The notes under the pieces are model-generated. The model was not told where the DNA came from. It worked only from the letters and a program-made list of their open reading frames with translations, and did no database searches. 64,000 bases of DNA from Actinomycetes bacterium (GTDB taxonomy: Bacteria; Actinomycetota; Acidimicrobiia; Acidimicrobiales; RAAP-2). The translations under genes were made by a program, and so were the position numbers. The DNA lies in assembly GCA_021831035.1 (NCBI GenBank), contig JAKBNL010000012.1:1-64000 (forward strand), written 5' to 3'. Positions 40,938 to 48,977 of this stretch are shown here, in pieces; the stretch's first letter is position 1; the number at the start of each line of letters is the position of its first letter.

Positions 40938-41299
40938 CCGCCGGTGGGCGTTCGCTGGTCTCAGTCTGTCGCCGGATCGCCCGCGCGCTCACGAACGTGG
41001 ACGTCGCAACGAGAGTCGCCCGTCGACCCCGTAGGTCGAACTCTCGCTGCCGGCGCCTCGTGCTGCCGTGCCCACCTGGCTCCGGGACAGCGTGAACCGA
41101 GTCCCTCGACCCGTCACTCGGGGCCGCCTTCACGGGACCGGTCGTGACGGTCGCTCGTCGGCACTAGGCTGCGCCTGAAGTCCCCGTTCGGGGATCGCCA
41201 CGCTGAATCCAGGGCACGCCGAGCGTGTCCGTGGCGAGGAGGTAGGCGTGCGCGTTACCGACTGCCGACCCCGGGGAACGTACGACCCGAGCGCGAACG
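40938..41299. other. Gene-poor stretch after the regulator fragment
   Basis: No gene is supported. A short palindrome ccccgttcgggg lies at 41182-41193. Confidence 0.4.
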
Positions 41300-42046
41300 G
41301 TGCGTCGCGTGGTCACTAGCCGGCTCGTCACCATCTACACCATGATGGAGAACCACGATCGCTCCGGCGTGGGGGGCCCGTCGCTCTGCCCCGTCGCGGC
41401 CGCGCTGACGGGACTCGACGGGGCGGGGGTGGCGTTGACCACCTCGGGCCACGGCGTCACCAGTCTCTGCACCAGTGGGGGGCTCGCCTTTCACCTGATG
41501 GAGCTGGAGATGACCCTCAGCGACGGTCCGGGCGTGGAGGCCGCGCGAACCGGTGAGGTGTCCTCCGAAGCGGATCTGCTCGCGTCCGCCACCTCGCGAT
41601 GGCCGCTCTACGTCCCCGAAGCCCTCGCCCTCGGCGCCCGAGCCGTCTTCGGCTTCCCCGTGCACATCGGCGCCGTCCGCTTCGGTGCGCTCACCCTATG
41701 CCGCAGGGGGCCCGGCGACCTGAGCGCCGAGCAACGCGCCGACGCGGGACTGATGGCCACGGTCGTGGCTCGCGCCGTCCTCGCCATGCAGGCGGGCAGC
41801 CCCGATGGGTCGCTCCTCGAGGAGTTGAGGGGGGGAGCCGAGCTGGATTTCCGCGTGCACCAGGCGGCCGGGATGCTCGCGGTGCAGGGGACCACTTCGG
41901 TGAGGGACGCCCTGGTGGCCCTGCGCGCACGCGCCTACGCGAGCGCGACGGAGCTCTCCGTACTCGCCCAGCGGGTGGTCACCCGCCAGACGTCTCTCGA
42001 CCCCGAGACCAGGGAGTGGATCGATCACCGGGGCGACGCGACGTGA
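41300..42046 (+). CDS. GAF-ANTAR domain protein
   Basis: This 248-residue protein has a GAF domain (about residues 15-165: LDGAGVALTTSGHGVTSLCTSG, ALALGARAVFGFPVHIGAVRFGALTLC) and a C-terminal ANTAR-like three-helix domain (DFRVHQAAGMLAVQGTTSVRDALVALRARAYASATELSVLAQRVV). ANTAR domains bind RNA hairpins to prevent termination. The GTG start has no clear ribosome site; ATGs at 41342 and 41345 are alternatives. A second GAF-ANTAR gene follows 82 bp later, but the two proteins are divergent in sequence. Confidence 0.88.
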   Translation: MRRVVTSRLVTIYTMMENHDRSGVGGPSLCPVAAALTGLDGAGVALTTSGHGVTSLCTSGGLAFHLMELEMTLSDGPGVEAARTGEVSSEADLLASATSRWPLYVPEALALGARAVFGFPVHIGAVRFGALTLCRRGPGDLSAEQRADAGLMATVVARAVLAMQAGSPDGSLLEELRGGAELDFRVHQAAGMLAVQGTTSVRDALVALRARAYASATELSVLAQRVVTRQTSLDPETREWIDHRGDAT

Positions 42047-42128
42047 GGCGACTAACATCCAGCCAACGGTCGAAACGGATGCCCGGAACCCCAGCAACCC
42101 GCCGAGCGACCCCGTGTTAGGTGGCGCC

Positions 42129-42866
42129 ATGTCGAGAGAGTCCCTCCTCATCACGACCCTGGTCGAGTTGGCGGACAACCTCGTCGACGACTACGACGTG
42201 ATCGACGTGCTCACGGTCCTGGTGGACCGGTGCGTCCAGACCGTCGCCGTCGACGCCGCCGGCGTGATGCTGGCCCGACCCGAGGAGAGCCTCCAGTTCG
42301 TCGCCTCCTCGAGTGAGTCCATGCGCATGCTCGAGCTCTTCCAGATCCAGGCCGCCGAAGGACCCTGCGTCGACTGCTTCCGCAGTGGTGAGCCGATCAT
42401 CAACCAGGCGCTCGACGAGGGTGTCGAGCGCTGGCCTCAGTTCTCGCCCCGGGCGATGGCCCAGGGCTTCCGAGCCGTGCACTGCCTCCCGATGCGCCTG
42501 CGCGGCAGCACGATCGGGGCCCTCAACCTCTTTCGCAAGAACCACGGGACGCTCGACGCCGACGACGTCGTGGCTGCCCAGGGCCTCGCCGACGTCGCGA
42601 CCATCGCGATCCTCCAACACCAGTCGACGCTGAACGCCAGCACCCTCAACAGCCAGTTGAGCCACGCGCTCAACAGCCGGATCATCATCGAACAGGCCAA
42701 GGGCATGATCCGTCAGGCGCTCGAGTGCGACATGCACGAGGCGTTCGAACGTCTGCGCTGGCATTCGAGGAACCACAACGTGCGACTCACCACGGTGGCG
42801 ACGAGGGTGGTCGAGGGGATCCTCGCACCGACCGACCTCGACCCCACGCCCCCGACCCGCGCCTGA
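42129..42866 (+). CDS. GAF-ANTAR domain transcription antitermination regulator
   Basis: The ATG at 42129, with AGGTGG 5 nt upstream, gives 245 residues. The GAF domain spans about residues 15-165 (VDAAGVMLARPEESLQFVASSSE, EGPCVDCFRSGEPI, AVHCLPMRLRGSTIGALNLFR). The ANTAR domain spans about 178-235: LSHALNSRIIIEQAKGMI, then MHEAFERLRWHSRNHNVRLTTVATRVVEG, with the conserved QAKGM and Y/H-S-R-N motifs. The cysteines in EGPCVDCF could support redox or metal sensing. No RNA target is obvious nearby. Confidence 0.93.
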   Translation: MSRESLLITTLVELADNLVDDYDVIDVLTVLVDRCVQTVAVDAAGVMLARPEESLQFVASSSESMRMLELFQIQAAEGPCVDCFRSGEPIINQALDEGVERWPQFSPRAMAQGFRAVHCLPMRLRGSTIGALNLFRKNHGTLDADDVVAAQGLADVATIAILQHQSTLNASTLNSQLSHALNSRIIIEQAKGMIRQALECDMHEAFERLRWHSRNHNVRLTTVATRVVEGILAPTDLDPTPPTRA

Positions 42867-43627
42867 GGGACCGCGGTTCCCGCGGTCGGGCGACGGACGC
42901 CCCGCCCGCCCCCACGTGGACCTCGCCGGTCCGACGGGTCGGCGGACCCTCACGCCCGCGCGCGCGGCGCTCTCCGGAAGAAGCTTTCGGAGCGGCGGGG
43001 GAGAGCGCGTGCTACGGTGCTCCCAGGACGCCCGGACCCCGCAACCTGCCATCTGACACACCGTCAGGTCGGTACGAAGGCGGAGCGACGTGGAGTCACG
43101 TGGAATGGTCCTCAGCGTTGGGGCTCGCGTCGCCGATTGGGCAACCCGGATAGCGGGCCACGACGACGGCGGCACAGGCCCTTGTGCCGGACTCGTCGTC
43201 GGCGGCGCGCACCGGGGCGTCCCGTCAGTTCCTTCGGGCGTCCGTCGTGCATCGAGCGGCCCTGGGTCACCCTCGGGTGACCCGTCACGCCTCCATCCCC
43301 CGAGGTGGGATTCGCTCGACGCGCTCGAGGGCCAACGAGTGGTGGACGACGTGTGCTCCCGTGAACACGGAGTGAGGGCACACGTCGTCCCACTCGGGAA
43401 CGACTCTCCCCCCTCCGGCGCGTCGAGCGGCTCCGCCACGCACAGGCGCCGGGCGCCGTCACCGTGTGCGCCGCCCCCCGACGGGGGATCGCCGGCGGCC
43501 CCCGGCGACGCGGACGGGCCTCGCCGGCGCGCCCGCTCCCCTCGCCCCCTCCGCCTCCCGATGCCGCCATCGGGCGCACCGACGCCGTCACAACGACCCC
43601 GTCGATCGACGGGAGCAAAGGAGGGAG
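42867..43627. other. Gene-poor stretch between GAF-ANTAR and a hypothetical gene
   Basis: No gene is supported in 761 bp. A hairpin CTCCGGAAG/CTTTCGGAG with a 3-nt loop at 42972-42992 may terminate the ANTAR transcript. A larger inverted repeat lies at 43337-43395. Confidence 0.45.
43337..43395. repeat. Long inverted repeat with nested hairpin
   Basis: The 20-nt arm at 43337-43356 pairs with the 18-nt arm at 43378-43395 over 18 bp with one 2-nt bulge. The loop contains CCGTG-AA-CACGG, a second perfect hairpin. It could be a structured RNA, terminator or protein site. Confidence 0.6.
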
Positions 43628-43996
43628 ATGGTCCTCGAAAGGATTAACGCACCGCTCACGCTCGAGGAGCGATCGCGCCCCTCGCCGGACGCCCCACCGC
43701 TGACGGTGGAGGACGCCTGGCACCTCGACGACGAGGTCGAGCGTCTCCTCGCGATAGCGGTCCAACTGTTCGCGCTCGTCGAGCGTCAGATCCATCTGAT
43801 CGAGTCGGGCTACGCGGCCACCCGCGACGCGGGGGGCAGGTCGAACGGCCAGACGATCTTCAAAGAGACGCTCATCCACAGCGCCGCCGGCCTCGACACG
43901 TCACTCCACGAGATCGCCGGGCGACTCGCGGACTGGGCCGTCGGGATGAACGAGCAGCTGCGCCGCCGCTCGGTCGAGTCCCTGGAGTGGTTCTAG
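43628..43996 (+). CDS. Small helical hypothetical protein
   Basis: The ATG at 43628 lies behind AAAGGAGGGAG, one of the strongest ribosome sites here, and gives 122 residues. After a 30-residue charged leader, residues 40-122 are helical and possibly coiled (DAWHLDDEVERLLAIAVQLFALVERQIHLIESG ... LDTSLHEIAGRLADWAVGMNEQLRRRSVESLEWF). No signal peptide or membrane segment is seen. I recognise no family. Confidence 0.7.
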   Translation: MVLERINAPLTLEERSRPSPDAPPLTVEDAWHLDDEVERLLAIAVQLFALVERQIHLIESGYAATRDAGGRSNGQTIFKETLIHSAAGLDTSLHEIAGRLADWAVGMNEQLRRRSVESLEWF

Positions 43997-44191
43997 CCGC
44001 CGTCGACCCGCCCCCCGGCGAGTCCCGGCGTAGCCCTCGAGCGATGGCGTGGCCCCTCGGGCCCTCGAACGGCCCGAGGGCCCGACGCCACGTCGGCCTC
44101 GGGCCCCGCTAGCCTGGGCCGGGGAAAGCCCAGACCTCGCCTCCCTCGCCCCCGTCAGAGTGTCGGGAGCACCAGAGAGAGAGCGTGCGAT

Positions 44192-44455
44192 ATGGGACTT
44201 CCGGGAATGGTGCTCAGCGCCATCGCCATGGCGGCCGGAGCGGTCATGTACTGGGCCATCACCTACCAGGGTCACGGCTTCCGATTCGGCACCGTCGGGG
44301 TGATCCTCATGGTCGCCGGCGCCTTCGGCTTCGTGGTCTCGGCGATCGTCTTCACCGTCTCGCGTGGACCGGGGCGCGTGAGCCGCCACTCGGTCGACCG
44401 CAAGGTCGTCGACGCCCAGGGTCGGTCGAGCTCGATCCACGAGGAGTCCAAGTAA
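44192..44455 (+). CDS. Small two-helix membrane protein, DUF6458-like
   Basis: This 87-residue protein has two membrane helices: MGLPGMVLSAIAMAAGAVMYWAI (residues 1-23) and GTVGVILMVAGAFGFVVSAIVFTV (33-56). Its C-terminal tail is polar and basic. The GTVGVILMVAGxxGxVxSxI second helix resembles actinobacterial DUF6458 proteins. Role unknown. The gene has only a weak ribosome site. Confidence 0.7.
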   Translation: MGLPGMVLSAIAMAAGAVMYWAITYQGHGFRFGTVGVILMVAGAFGFVVSAIVFTVSRGPGRVSRHSVDRKVVDAQGRSSSIHEESK

Positions 44456-44544
44456 CGGCGCGTCGTCGCTCGACGGCGCCCGCGACGCCGGTCCTCACCG
44501 ACGCCCCCGTCGGCTCCCGCGTGGGTTCCGCCACCGCGGCGCAC

Positions 44545-44618
44545 TGGAGGCGGCGTCCGGATTCGAACCGGAGTACGGGGCTTTGCAGGCCCCTGCCTAA
44601 CCACTCGGCCACGCCGCC
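44545..44618 (-). tRNA. tRNA-Cys (GCA)
   Basis: The reverse strand folds with acceptor stem GGCGGCG/CGCCGCC, D-arm GGCCGAGTGGTTAGGC, anticodon arm GGGGC-CTGCAAA-GCCCC (anticodon GCA) and T-arm CCGGTTCGAATCCGG. The CCA end is encoded. Confidence 0.95.
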
Positions 44619-44644
44619 AGGACGCCCCAGCCTAGCGGCCGGCC

Positions 44645-44833
44645 CTAGCGGTCCTGGGCGCTCCCGCGCCACCGGCCCGAGAGCAGGTGGTAGACGAGCC
44701 AGACGAAGGTGAAGATGAGCAGGACGATGATCACCGCGCGCAGGATCGCCGACAGCACGCCCACCAGCGCGAGGATGACCCAGACGACGACGAGCGCGAT
44801 CAGGACCGAGACGATAAGACGAAGCAGTGGCAC
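44645..44833 (-). CDS. Small hydrophobic membrane protein
   Basis: This 62-residue protein has two hydrophobic segments (LIVSVLIALVVVWVILALVGVL and AVIIVLLIFTFVWLVYHLL) and a short basic tail. The GTG start follows GAGGGGAGG by 5 nt, which supports translation. Function unknown. Confidence 0.65.
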   Translation of the reverse strand: MPLLRLIVSVLIALVVVWVILALVGVLSAILRAVIIVLLIFTFVWLVYHLLSGRWRGSAQDR

Positions 44834-44883
44834 GCGGCCTCCCCTCTAGGGCGATTGTAAGCCCTCCGGAGGGTCCGGCTCAG

Positions 44884-44889
44884 TACGCT
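44884..44889 (+). promoter_or_regulatory. -10 box TACGCT, leaderless L,D-transpeptidase mRNA
   Basis: TACGCT, six nucleotides, then the ATG at 44896; no Shine-Dalgarno. Confidence 0.5.
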
Positions 44890-44895
44890 GGGTCG

Positions 44896-45936
44896 ATGAC
44901 GCGCTGGACCCGGGGCCTCGCGGTCGCGGTCGTGTTCTCGGCCCTCCTGCTCGCGCCGACCACGGCCGGCGCCGGCGCACCGCGCGCGGCGAGCGCCCAG
45001 GCGAGCGTCCCCTCGGCCCTCTCGAACCGCCTCCCGCTCGAGCGTCTCGTCTTCAGTCGTCCGGTCCTCGCCACCGAGCTCCCCGCGCTCGCGCTCGCGC
45101 CCGCACTGCCCACCGTCTGGCGCCAGATCGCGCCCAACGCCGTCCAGGCCGTCGCCACCGAGGTCCTGGCCCCGGGCGTCACCTACCGGGTCCCCACGCC
45201 CAGCGGCGTCTCGTGCACCACGCGCTGCACCTTCACCGGAGTGCGCGAGACGAGCGTGGCGGTCGCGACCGACCTCGTCTGGGCGGATCAGCTGCTCGCC
45301 CAGCTGGGCTACCTGCCGGTGACCTTCACCCCGGCCGCGCCCCAGGCCACCCCGAGCGCCGCCGTGGCCGGCGTCTTCACCTGGGCCTACCCCACCCTGC
45401 CGGCCACGCTGCGCGCCCAGTGGGCCGTGGGCTCGGACAACGTCGTGCTCCAGGGTGCCCTCATGGCCTTCCAGCTCCAGAGCGGCCTGCCCACGACCGG
45501 CCAGGCCGACCCCGCGACGTGGGCCGACCTCGTCCAGGCGGCCAACGCCGGCACGGCCGACCCCCACCCCTACGACTACGTCTACGTCTCGATGGCCCTG
45601 CCCGAGACGCTGACCCTCTACGTCGCCGGGCGCGCCACCTTCCACACCCCGGTGAACACCGGCATCCCGGTCTCGCCGACCGCGCCGGGCACCTACCCCG
45701 TGTACCTGCGCTACCTCACCCAGACGATGTCGGGCACCAACCCCGACGGCTCGCACTACTCCGACCCCGGGATCCCCGACGTCTCGTACTTCCACGGCGG
45801 CGACGCGCTGCACGGCTTCATCCGCGCGAGCTACGGCTTCCCCCAGAGCCTCGGCTGCGTGGAGATGCCCTTCGCCGCGGCCAAGACCCTCTTCCCCCAC
45901 ACCCCGATCGGGACCCTCGTCACCGTGGCGCCCTAG
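44896..45936 (+). CDS. Secreted L,D-transpeptidase (YkuD fold), paralog of 31701-32624
   Basis: The ATG at 44896 begins a signal peptide (MTRWTRGLAVAVVFSALLLAPTTAGA), giving 346 residues. A PG_binding_1-like segment (VGSDNVVLQGALMAFQLQSGLPTTG) precedes the YkuD domain, with His in GDALHGFIRA and catalytic Cys in QSLGCVEMP near the C-terminus. It aligns along its C-terminal 220 residues with the protein at 31701, but the extra N-terminal region differs (no Thr-rich linker). The 3' end overlaps the reverse-strand dinB by 17 bp. Confidence 0.9.
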   Translation: MTRWTRGLAVAVVFSALLLAPTTAGAGAPRAASAQASVPSALSNRLPLERLVFSRPVLATELPALALAPALPTVWRQIAPNAVQAVATEVLAPGVTYRVPTPSGVSCTTRCTFTGVRETSVAVATDLVWADQLLAQLGYLPVTFTPAAPQATPSAAVAGVFTWAYPTLPATLRAQWAVGSDNVVLQGALMAFQLQSGLPTTGQADPATWADLVQAANAGTADPHPYDYVYVSMALPETLTLYVAGRATFHTPVNTGIPVSPTAPGTYPVYLRYLTQTMSGTNPDGSHYSDPGIPDVSYFHGGDALHGFIRASYGFPQSLGCVEMPFAAAKTLFPHTPIGTLVTVAP

Positions 45937-47227
45937 GGTCCTCGGGCCCGAAGGGGTGGCGCCCCCGCTGGGTCGCGACCTCGACACCGTCGGCGCCGAG
46001 CTCGCCGGCGGTGGCGAGCGCGTCGCGCCCGAAGCGCCGGCGCACCTCGTCGATCGCGTCGCGCAGGGCCGCCCGCTCCACCTGGCGGGCCCGGGCCCGG
46101 TCGCCGGGCCCGTCGTCGGGCGCGGCCGCCCCGAGGGGCAGGCGCAGCTGGACCCCCTCCCCGGCGCGCGCGCGCAGTCCCGACGCGTGCAGACCCAGCA
46201 GGCGCACCGCCCCCGAGAGCTCGATCGAGCCGGCCAGCGCCTCGGCGAGCTCGAGCAACGCCCCCTCGTCGTCGAGGCCGTAGCCGACCGTCTGGGAGCG
46301 GCTGACCTGGGTGGCGTCGTCGAAGCGCACGAGCACCGTCAACGTGCGCGCCACGAGGTCACGTTCGCGCAGCGTGCGTGCGACGACCCCCGCCTGACCG
46401 CGCAGGGCCGCGGCGACGGCGCCACGGCCGACCAGCGAGCGTGCGAAGGTCTCCTCGTGACCGAGTGACTTGAGGGGACGGTCGGTGACGACCTCGCGAT
46501 CGTCCTCGCCGGCGGCGAAGCCGACGAGCGTCGCGGCCATCGAGGGCCCGACGCTGCGCGCGAGGGTCGCGGCGCTCACCCCGCGCAGGTCGCGCACGAA
46601 GCGCAGCCCCAAGCGCTCCAACTTCGCCGCCGTCGCCGGGCCGACGCCCCACAGCGCCCGCACCGGCAGGGTGGCGAGCCAGTGCTCCTCGGTCGCCCCG
46701 TCCACCCAGACGACGCCCTCGCCCTCGACGAGCCGACCCTCCTCGATCCGCGGCTTCGCCGCCCGGGAGGCGAGCTTCGCGAAGAGCTTGTTGCGCGCGA
46801 CCCCGATCCCGCAGCGCAGGTGCAGCTCCTCGAGGAGCCTCCGACGCAGCCCGTGGGCGGCCTCGAGCGGGTCGACCCCCAGGCGCGCGAGCGAGCGCAG
46901 GTCGGCGAAGACCTCGTCGAGGCCGAGCGGCTCGTAGACCGGGGTGAGGTCGGCGACGAGCTCGTGGAAGCGACGCGAGTACTCCCCGTAGCGCTCGAAT
47001 CGGCCGGGTAAGACGACGAGCGACGGGCAGAGCCGGCGCGCGAGCGCCGTCGACATCGCCGAACGCACGCCGTAGCGTCGGGCCTCGTAACTGGCGCTCG
47101 CGATCACCCCTCGCTCGCCCGCGCCGCCGACCGCGACCGGTCGCCCCGCGAGCGCCGGGTCGTCCAGCACCTCGACCGAGGCGAAGAAGGCGTCGAGGTC
47201 GACGTGCAGGATCGGCGCCTCGAGGAC
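45920..47227 (-). CDS. dinB: DNA polymerase IV (Y-family)
   Basis: The product (about 435 residues) begins ILHVDLDAFFASVEVLDD, the first catalytic motif with its Asp residues. It continues with SYEARRYGVRSAMST, YEPLGLDEVFADL (catalytic Asp-Glu), GIGVARNKLFAKLAS and the helix-hairpin-helix WGVGPATAAKLERLG; the little-finger domain ends near residue 360. No ATG, GTG or TTG precedes the first motif in a sensible place. GTC at 47227, six nt after AGGCGG and 10 bp after the upstream stop, is the best start. It is the last gene of the LexA-controlled operon. Confidence 0.88.
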   Translation of the reverse strand, partial: VLEAPILHVDLDAFFASVEVLDDPALAGRPVAVGGAGERGVIASASYEARRYGVRSAMSTALARRLCPSLVVLPGRFERYGEYSRRFHELVADLTPVYEPLGLDEVFADLRSLARLGVDPLEAAHGLRRRLLEELHLRCGIGVARNKLFAKLASRAAKPRIEEGRLVEGEGVVWVDGATEEHWLATLPVRALWGVGPATAAKLERLGLRFVRDLRGVSAATLARSVGPSMAATLVGFAAGEDDREVVTDRPLKSLGHEETFARSLVGRGAVAAALRGQAGVVARTLRERDLVARTLTVLVRFDDATQVSRSQTVGYGLDDEGALLELAEALAGSIELSGAVRLLGLHASGLRARAGEGVQLRLPLGAAAPDDGPGDRARARQVERAALRDAIDEVRRRFGRDALATAGELGADGVEVATQRGRHPFGPEDPRAPR

Positions 47228-47237
47228 GCCGGGCCGC

Positions 47238-47945
47238 CTAGAGGGCGAGCTCAAGGCAGCGGAAGGCCTCGCCGAAGGCCGCACCCACCGGACGGCCGGT
47301 CGCAGCAGCACGCTCGCGCACCGCCTCGCCCATGGCCTCGGCGTCACCCCCGAGTTGGGACGCGTGGGCGCGGACGGCCGCGACCTTCTCCTCGATGGCC
47401 CCCGAGACGTCGACGACGACGTCGGGCTCGTGGGTGCCCGAGAGCAGCACGGTCCCCACCCGGTGGGCCTCGCCCATCTCGGGGAAGTACAGGGGCATGG
47501 CCGCGGCCGGGGCGACGGCGTCGAGCAGGGCCCAGCCCGTCTCGCGGTGGTCGCGGTGGTTGACGTAGACCCCACCGAAGAAGGTGGCCGTCGGGTCGGG
47601 ACCGACGACGACGTCCGGTCGGCGCGCGCGCACCAGCCCCACCAGGGCCCGGCGCAGCTCCACGTCGTTCACCACCTCCCCGTCGGGACGGCTGAGGCGG
47701 GTCACCTCGGCGATCCCGAGCCGCTCGGCCGCCACGGTCAGCTCCGCGCGACGCCGCTCGGCCAGCGCCCCCGCCTCTTGCAGCGGCGAGTGCGATCCCT
47801 TCGCCCCGTCGCACACCACCACCAGCTCCACCCGCGCACCGGCGCGCGCCCAGGTCGCGAGCGCCCCGCCGGCCGCGACGTCGGCGTCGTCGGGGTGGGC
47901 GTAGACCGCGAGGACCACGCGCGGCGCGAGGCGCAGCGCCCGCAT
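47238..47945 (-). CDS. PIG-L/LmbE-family deacetylase
   Basis: This 235-residue protein has the metal motif AVYAHPDDADVAAGG near residue 17 and the second site GGVYVNHRDHRETGWALL near 125, as in LmbE-like N-acetylglucosaminyl deacetylases (MshB, Mca, BshB). RLSRPDGEVVND is the usual connecting strand. It may act in mycothiol metabolism or glycolipid deacetylation; the sequence alone does not decide. Its ATG directly follows the nrdR stop (TAGATG), so it is co-translated in the SOS operon. Confidence 0.9.
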   Translation of the reverse strand: MRALRLAPRVVLAVYAHPDDADVAAGGALATWARAGARVELVVVCDGAKGSHSPLQEAGALAERRRAELTVAAERLGIAEVTRLSRPDGEVVNDVELRRALVGLVRARRPDVVVGPDPTATFFGGVYVNHRDHRETGWALLDAVAPAAAMPLYFPEMGEAHRVGTVLLSGTHEPDVVVDVSGAIEEKVAAVRAHASQLGGDAEAMGEAVRERAAATGRPVGAAFGEAFRCLELAL

Positions 47946-48431
47946 CTAGCCGTGCTGCTTGGGCGCGGTGGTCTTGACCAGCATGCCGAGCTCGCGCGCG
48001 AAGTCCTCGGGGCCCTCGAAGCCCTTGTAGACCGAGGCGAAGCGCACGTAGACCACGTCGTCGAGCTCGCGCAGGGCCTCGAGGGTGACCACCCCAATCT
48101 CCTCGCTCGACACGTCTCGGCCGGTCGCGCGAATCGCCTCTTCCACTCGCGAGACGACGCCGGTGAGTGCCTCGTCGTCGACCGGACGGTTCTTCGCGGC
48201 GGCACGCACGCCGCGCAGGATCTTCTCGCGATCAAAGGGCTCGCGCTCGCCCGAACGCTTCACGACGAAGGGGCCGACCTCCTCGATGCGCTCGAACGTG
48301 GTGTAGCGCTGGTGGCAACGGGCGCACTCACGCCGCCGACGAATCGCCACGCCGTCCTCAGCCAGGCGCGAGTCGACGACCCGGTCGTCGTCGGCCGAGC
48401 AGTAGGGGCACCGCACCACGTCACGATACAC
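47946..48431 (-). CDS. nrdR: Transcriptional repressor NrdR
   Basis: This 161-residue protein has the zinc ribbon CPYCSADD ... CARCHQRYTTFERIE (four Cys) followed by the ATP-cone (VVKRSGEREPFDREKILRGVRAAAKNRPV ... DVVYVRFASVYKGF). NrdR senses dATP/ATP and represses ribonucleotide reductase genes. The GTG start at 48431 follows GGGAGG. Neighbouring a LysM gene matches the lexA-Rv2719c-nrdR layout of mycobacteria. Confidence 0.97.
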   Translation of the reverse strand: MYRDVVRCPYCSADDDRVVDSRLAEDGVAIRRRRECARCHQRYTTFERIEEVGPFVVKRSGEREPFDREKILRGVRAAAKNRPVDDEALTGVVSRVEEAIRATGRDVSSEEIGVVTLEALRELDDVVYVRFASVYKGFEGPEDFARELGMLVKTTAPKQHG

Positions 48432-48458
48432 CCAATCCTCCCGGAAAATTACGGGCTA

Positions 48459-48890
48459 TCAGGGGATGAGGACGTGCTCGCCGGCGACGACCACTCGCGA
48501 GTGCAGTTCGGCGACGAGCAGGGCGCGCGCCGCGTCGGGGTCGACCGGGTTCATCGCTCGAGCGATGGTCGCCAGCGTGTCGCCCGGCTGGACGACGTAG
48601 AGCTCGCCCGCGGTCAACACCGTTGAGCCCGCGAGGTCGCTCGAGAGCCCGGTCGGCGACGTCGCGCCGAAACTGTGGCCGGGGACCGCGAGTACCACCA
48701 GGGCGGCCGCCACGAGAGCCCCCAGGGCGAGGGTCCGTCGGCGCGCGCGCGCCCGGCGGCGTCGCGCGACACGCTCGCGCACGCCCGGGCCCGCGAGCCG
48801 GTCTCCGACCGGCGCCGACGCGCCCCGCGGCACCAGTCGCAGCGCGGGCACCCCGCTCTCGGGGCTCTGGAGGATCTCGACGGCGGCCAT
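48459..48890 (-). CDS. SOS-regulated LysM membrane protein (ChiZ/DivS-like position)
   Basis: The ATG at 48890 follows AGGGAG by 6 nt and gives 143 residues. A basic cytoplasmic region (RERVARRRRARARRR) precedes one membrane helix (LALGALVAAALVVLAV, about residues 55-70), an external linker and a C-terminal LysM domain (YVVQPGDTLATIARAM ... EHVLIP). This topology and the position beside nrdR match mycobacterial Rv2719c/ChiZ and corynebacterial DivS-type SOS cell-division inhibitors. Two LexA boxes in its promoter support DNA-damage control; division inhibition itself is inferred. Confidence 0.87.
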   Translation of the reverse strand: MAAVEILQSPESGVPALRLVPRGASAPVGDRLAGPGVRERVARRRRARARRRTLALGALVAAALVVLAVPGHSFGATSPTGLSSDLAGSTVLTAGELYVVQPGDTLATIARAMNPVDPDAARALLVAELHSRVVVAGEHVLIP

Positions 48891-48907
48891 GGTGACTCCC
48901 TGTTCGA

Positions 48908-48951
48908 CGAACACCTGTTCGTACTTTATAGCGAACGGGTGTTCGTTTCAA
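48908..48951 (-). promoter_or_regulatory. SOS promoter with two LexA boxes
   Basis: On the reverse strand TTGAAA (48951-48946), 17 bp and TAAAGT (48928-48923) form a promoter. LexA box CGAACACCCGTTCG (reverse strand, 48945-48932) fills the spacer and a second, CGAACAGGTGTTCG (48921-48908), follows the -10. Both match CGAAC-N4-GTTCG exactly. The promoter drives the LysM-nrdR-PIG-L-dinB operon. Confidence 0.9.
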
Positions 48952-48977
48952 GGGGTGGTCGAGGCGGTAGTCCGCAC

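Noticed and set aside
40730..41095. Apparent 121-residue response-regulator protein
   Set aside because: Only the first 55 residues resemble the winged helix; a one-base deletion and non-protein-like tail mark it as a decayed fragment.
42971..42992. Hairpin after the ANTAR gene considered as an ANTAR target RNA
   Set aside because: Only one short stem with a 3-nt loop is seen, not the paired hexaloop hairpins expected of ANTAR targets.
43090..43647. 185-residue forward frame starting MESRGMVLSVGARVADW
   Set aside because: No ribosome site, low-complexity basic tail, and it runs across the inverted repeat at 43337-43395.
44185..44712. Forward frame with RRPDSNRSTGLCRPLPNHSA
   Set aside because: This peptide comes from the antisense strand of tRNA-Cys and is a known false-gene pattern.
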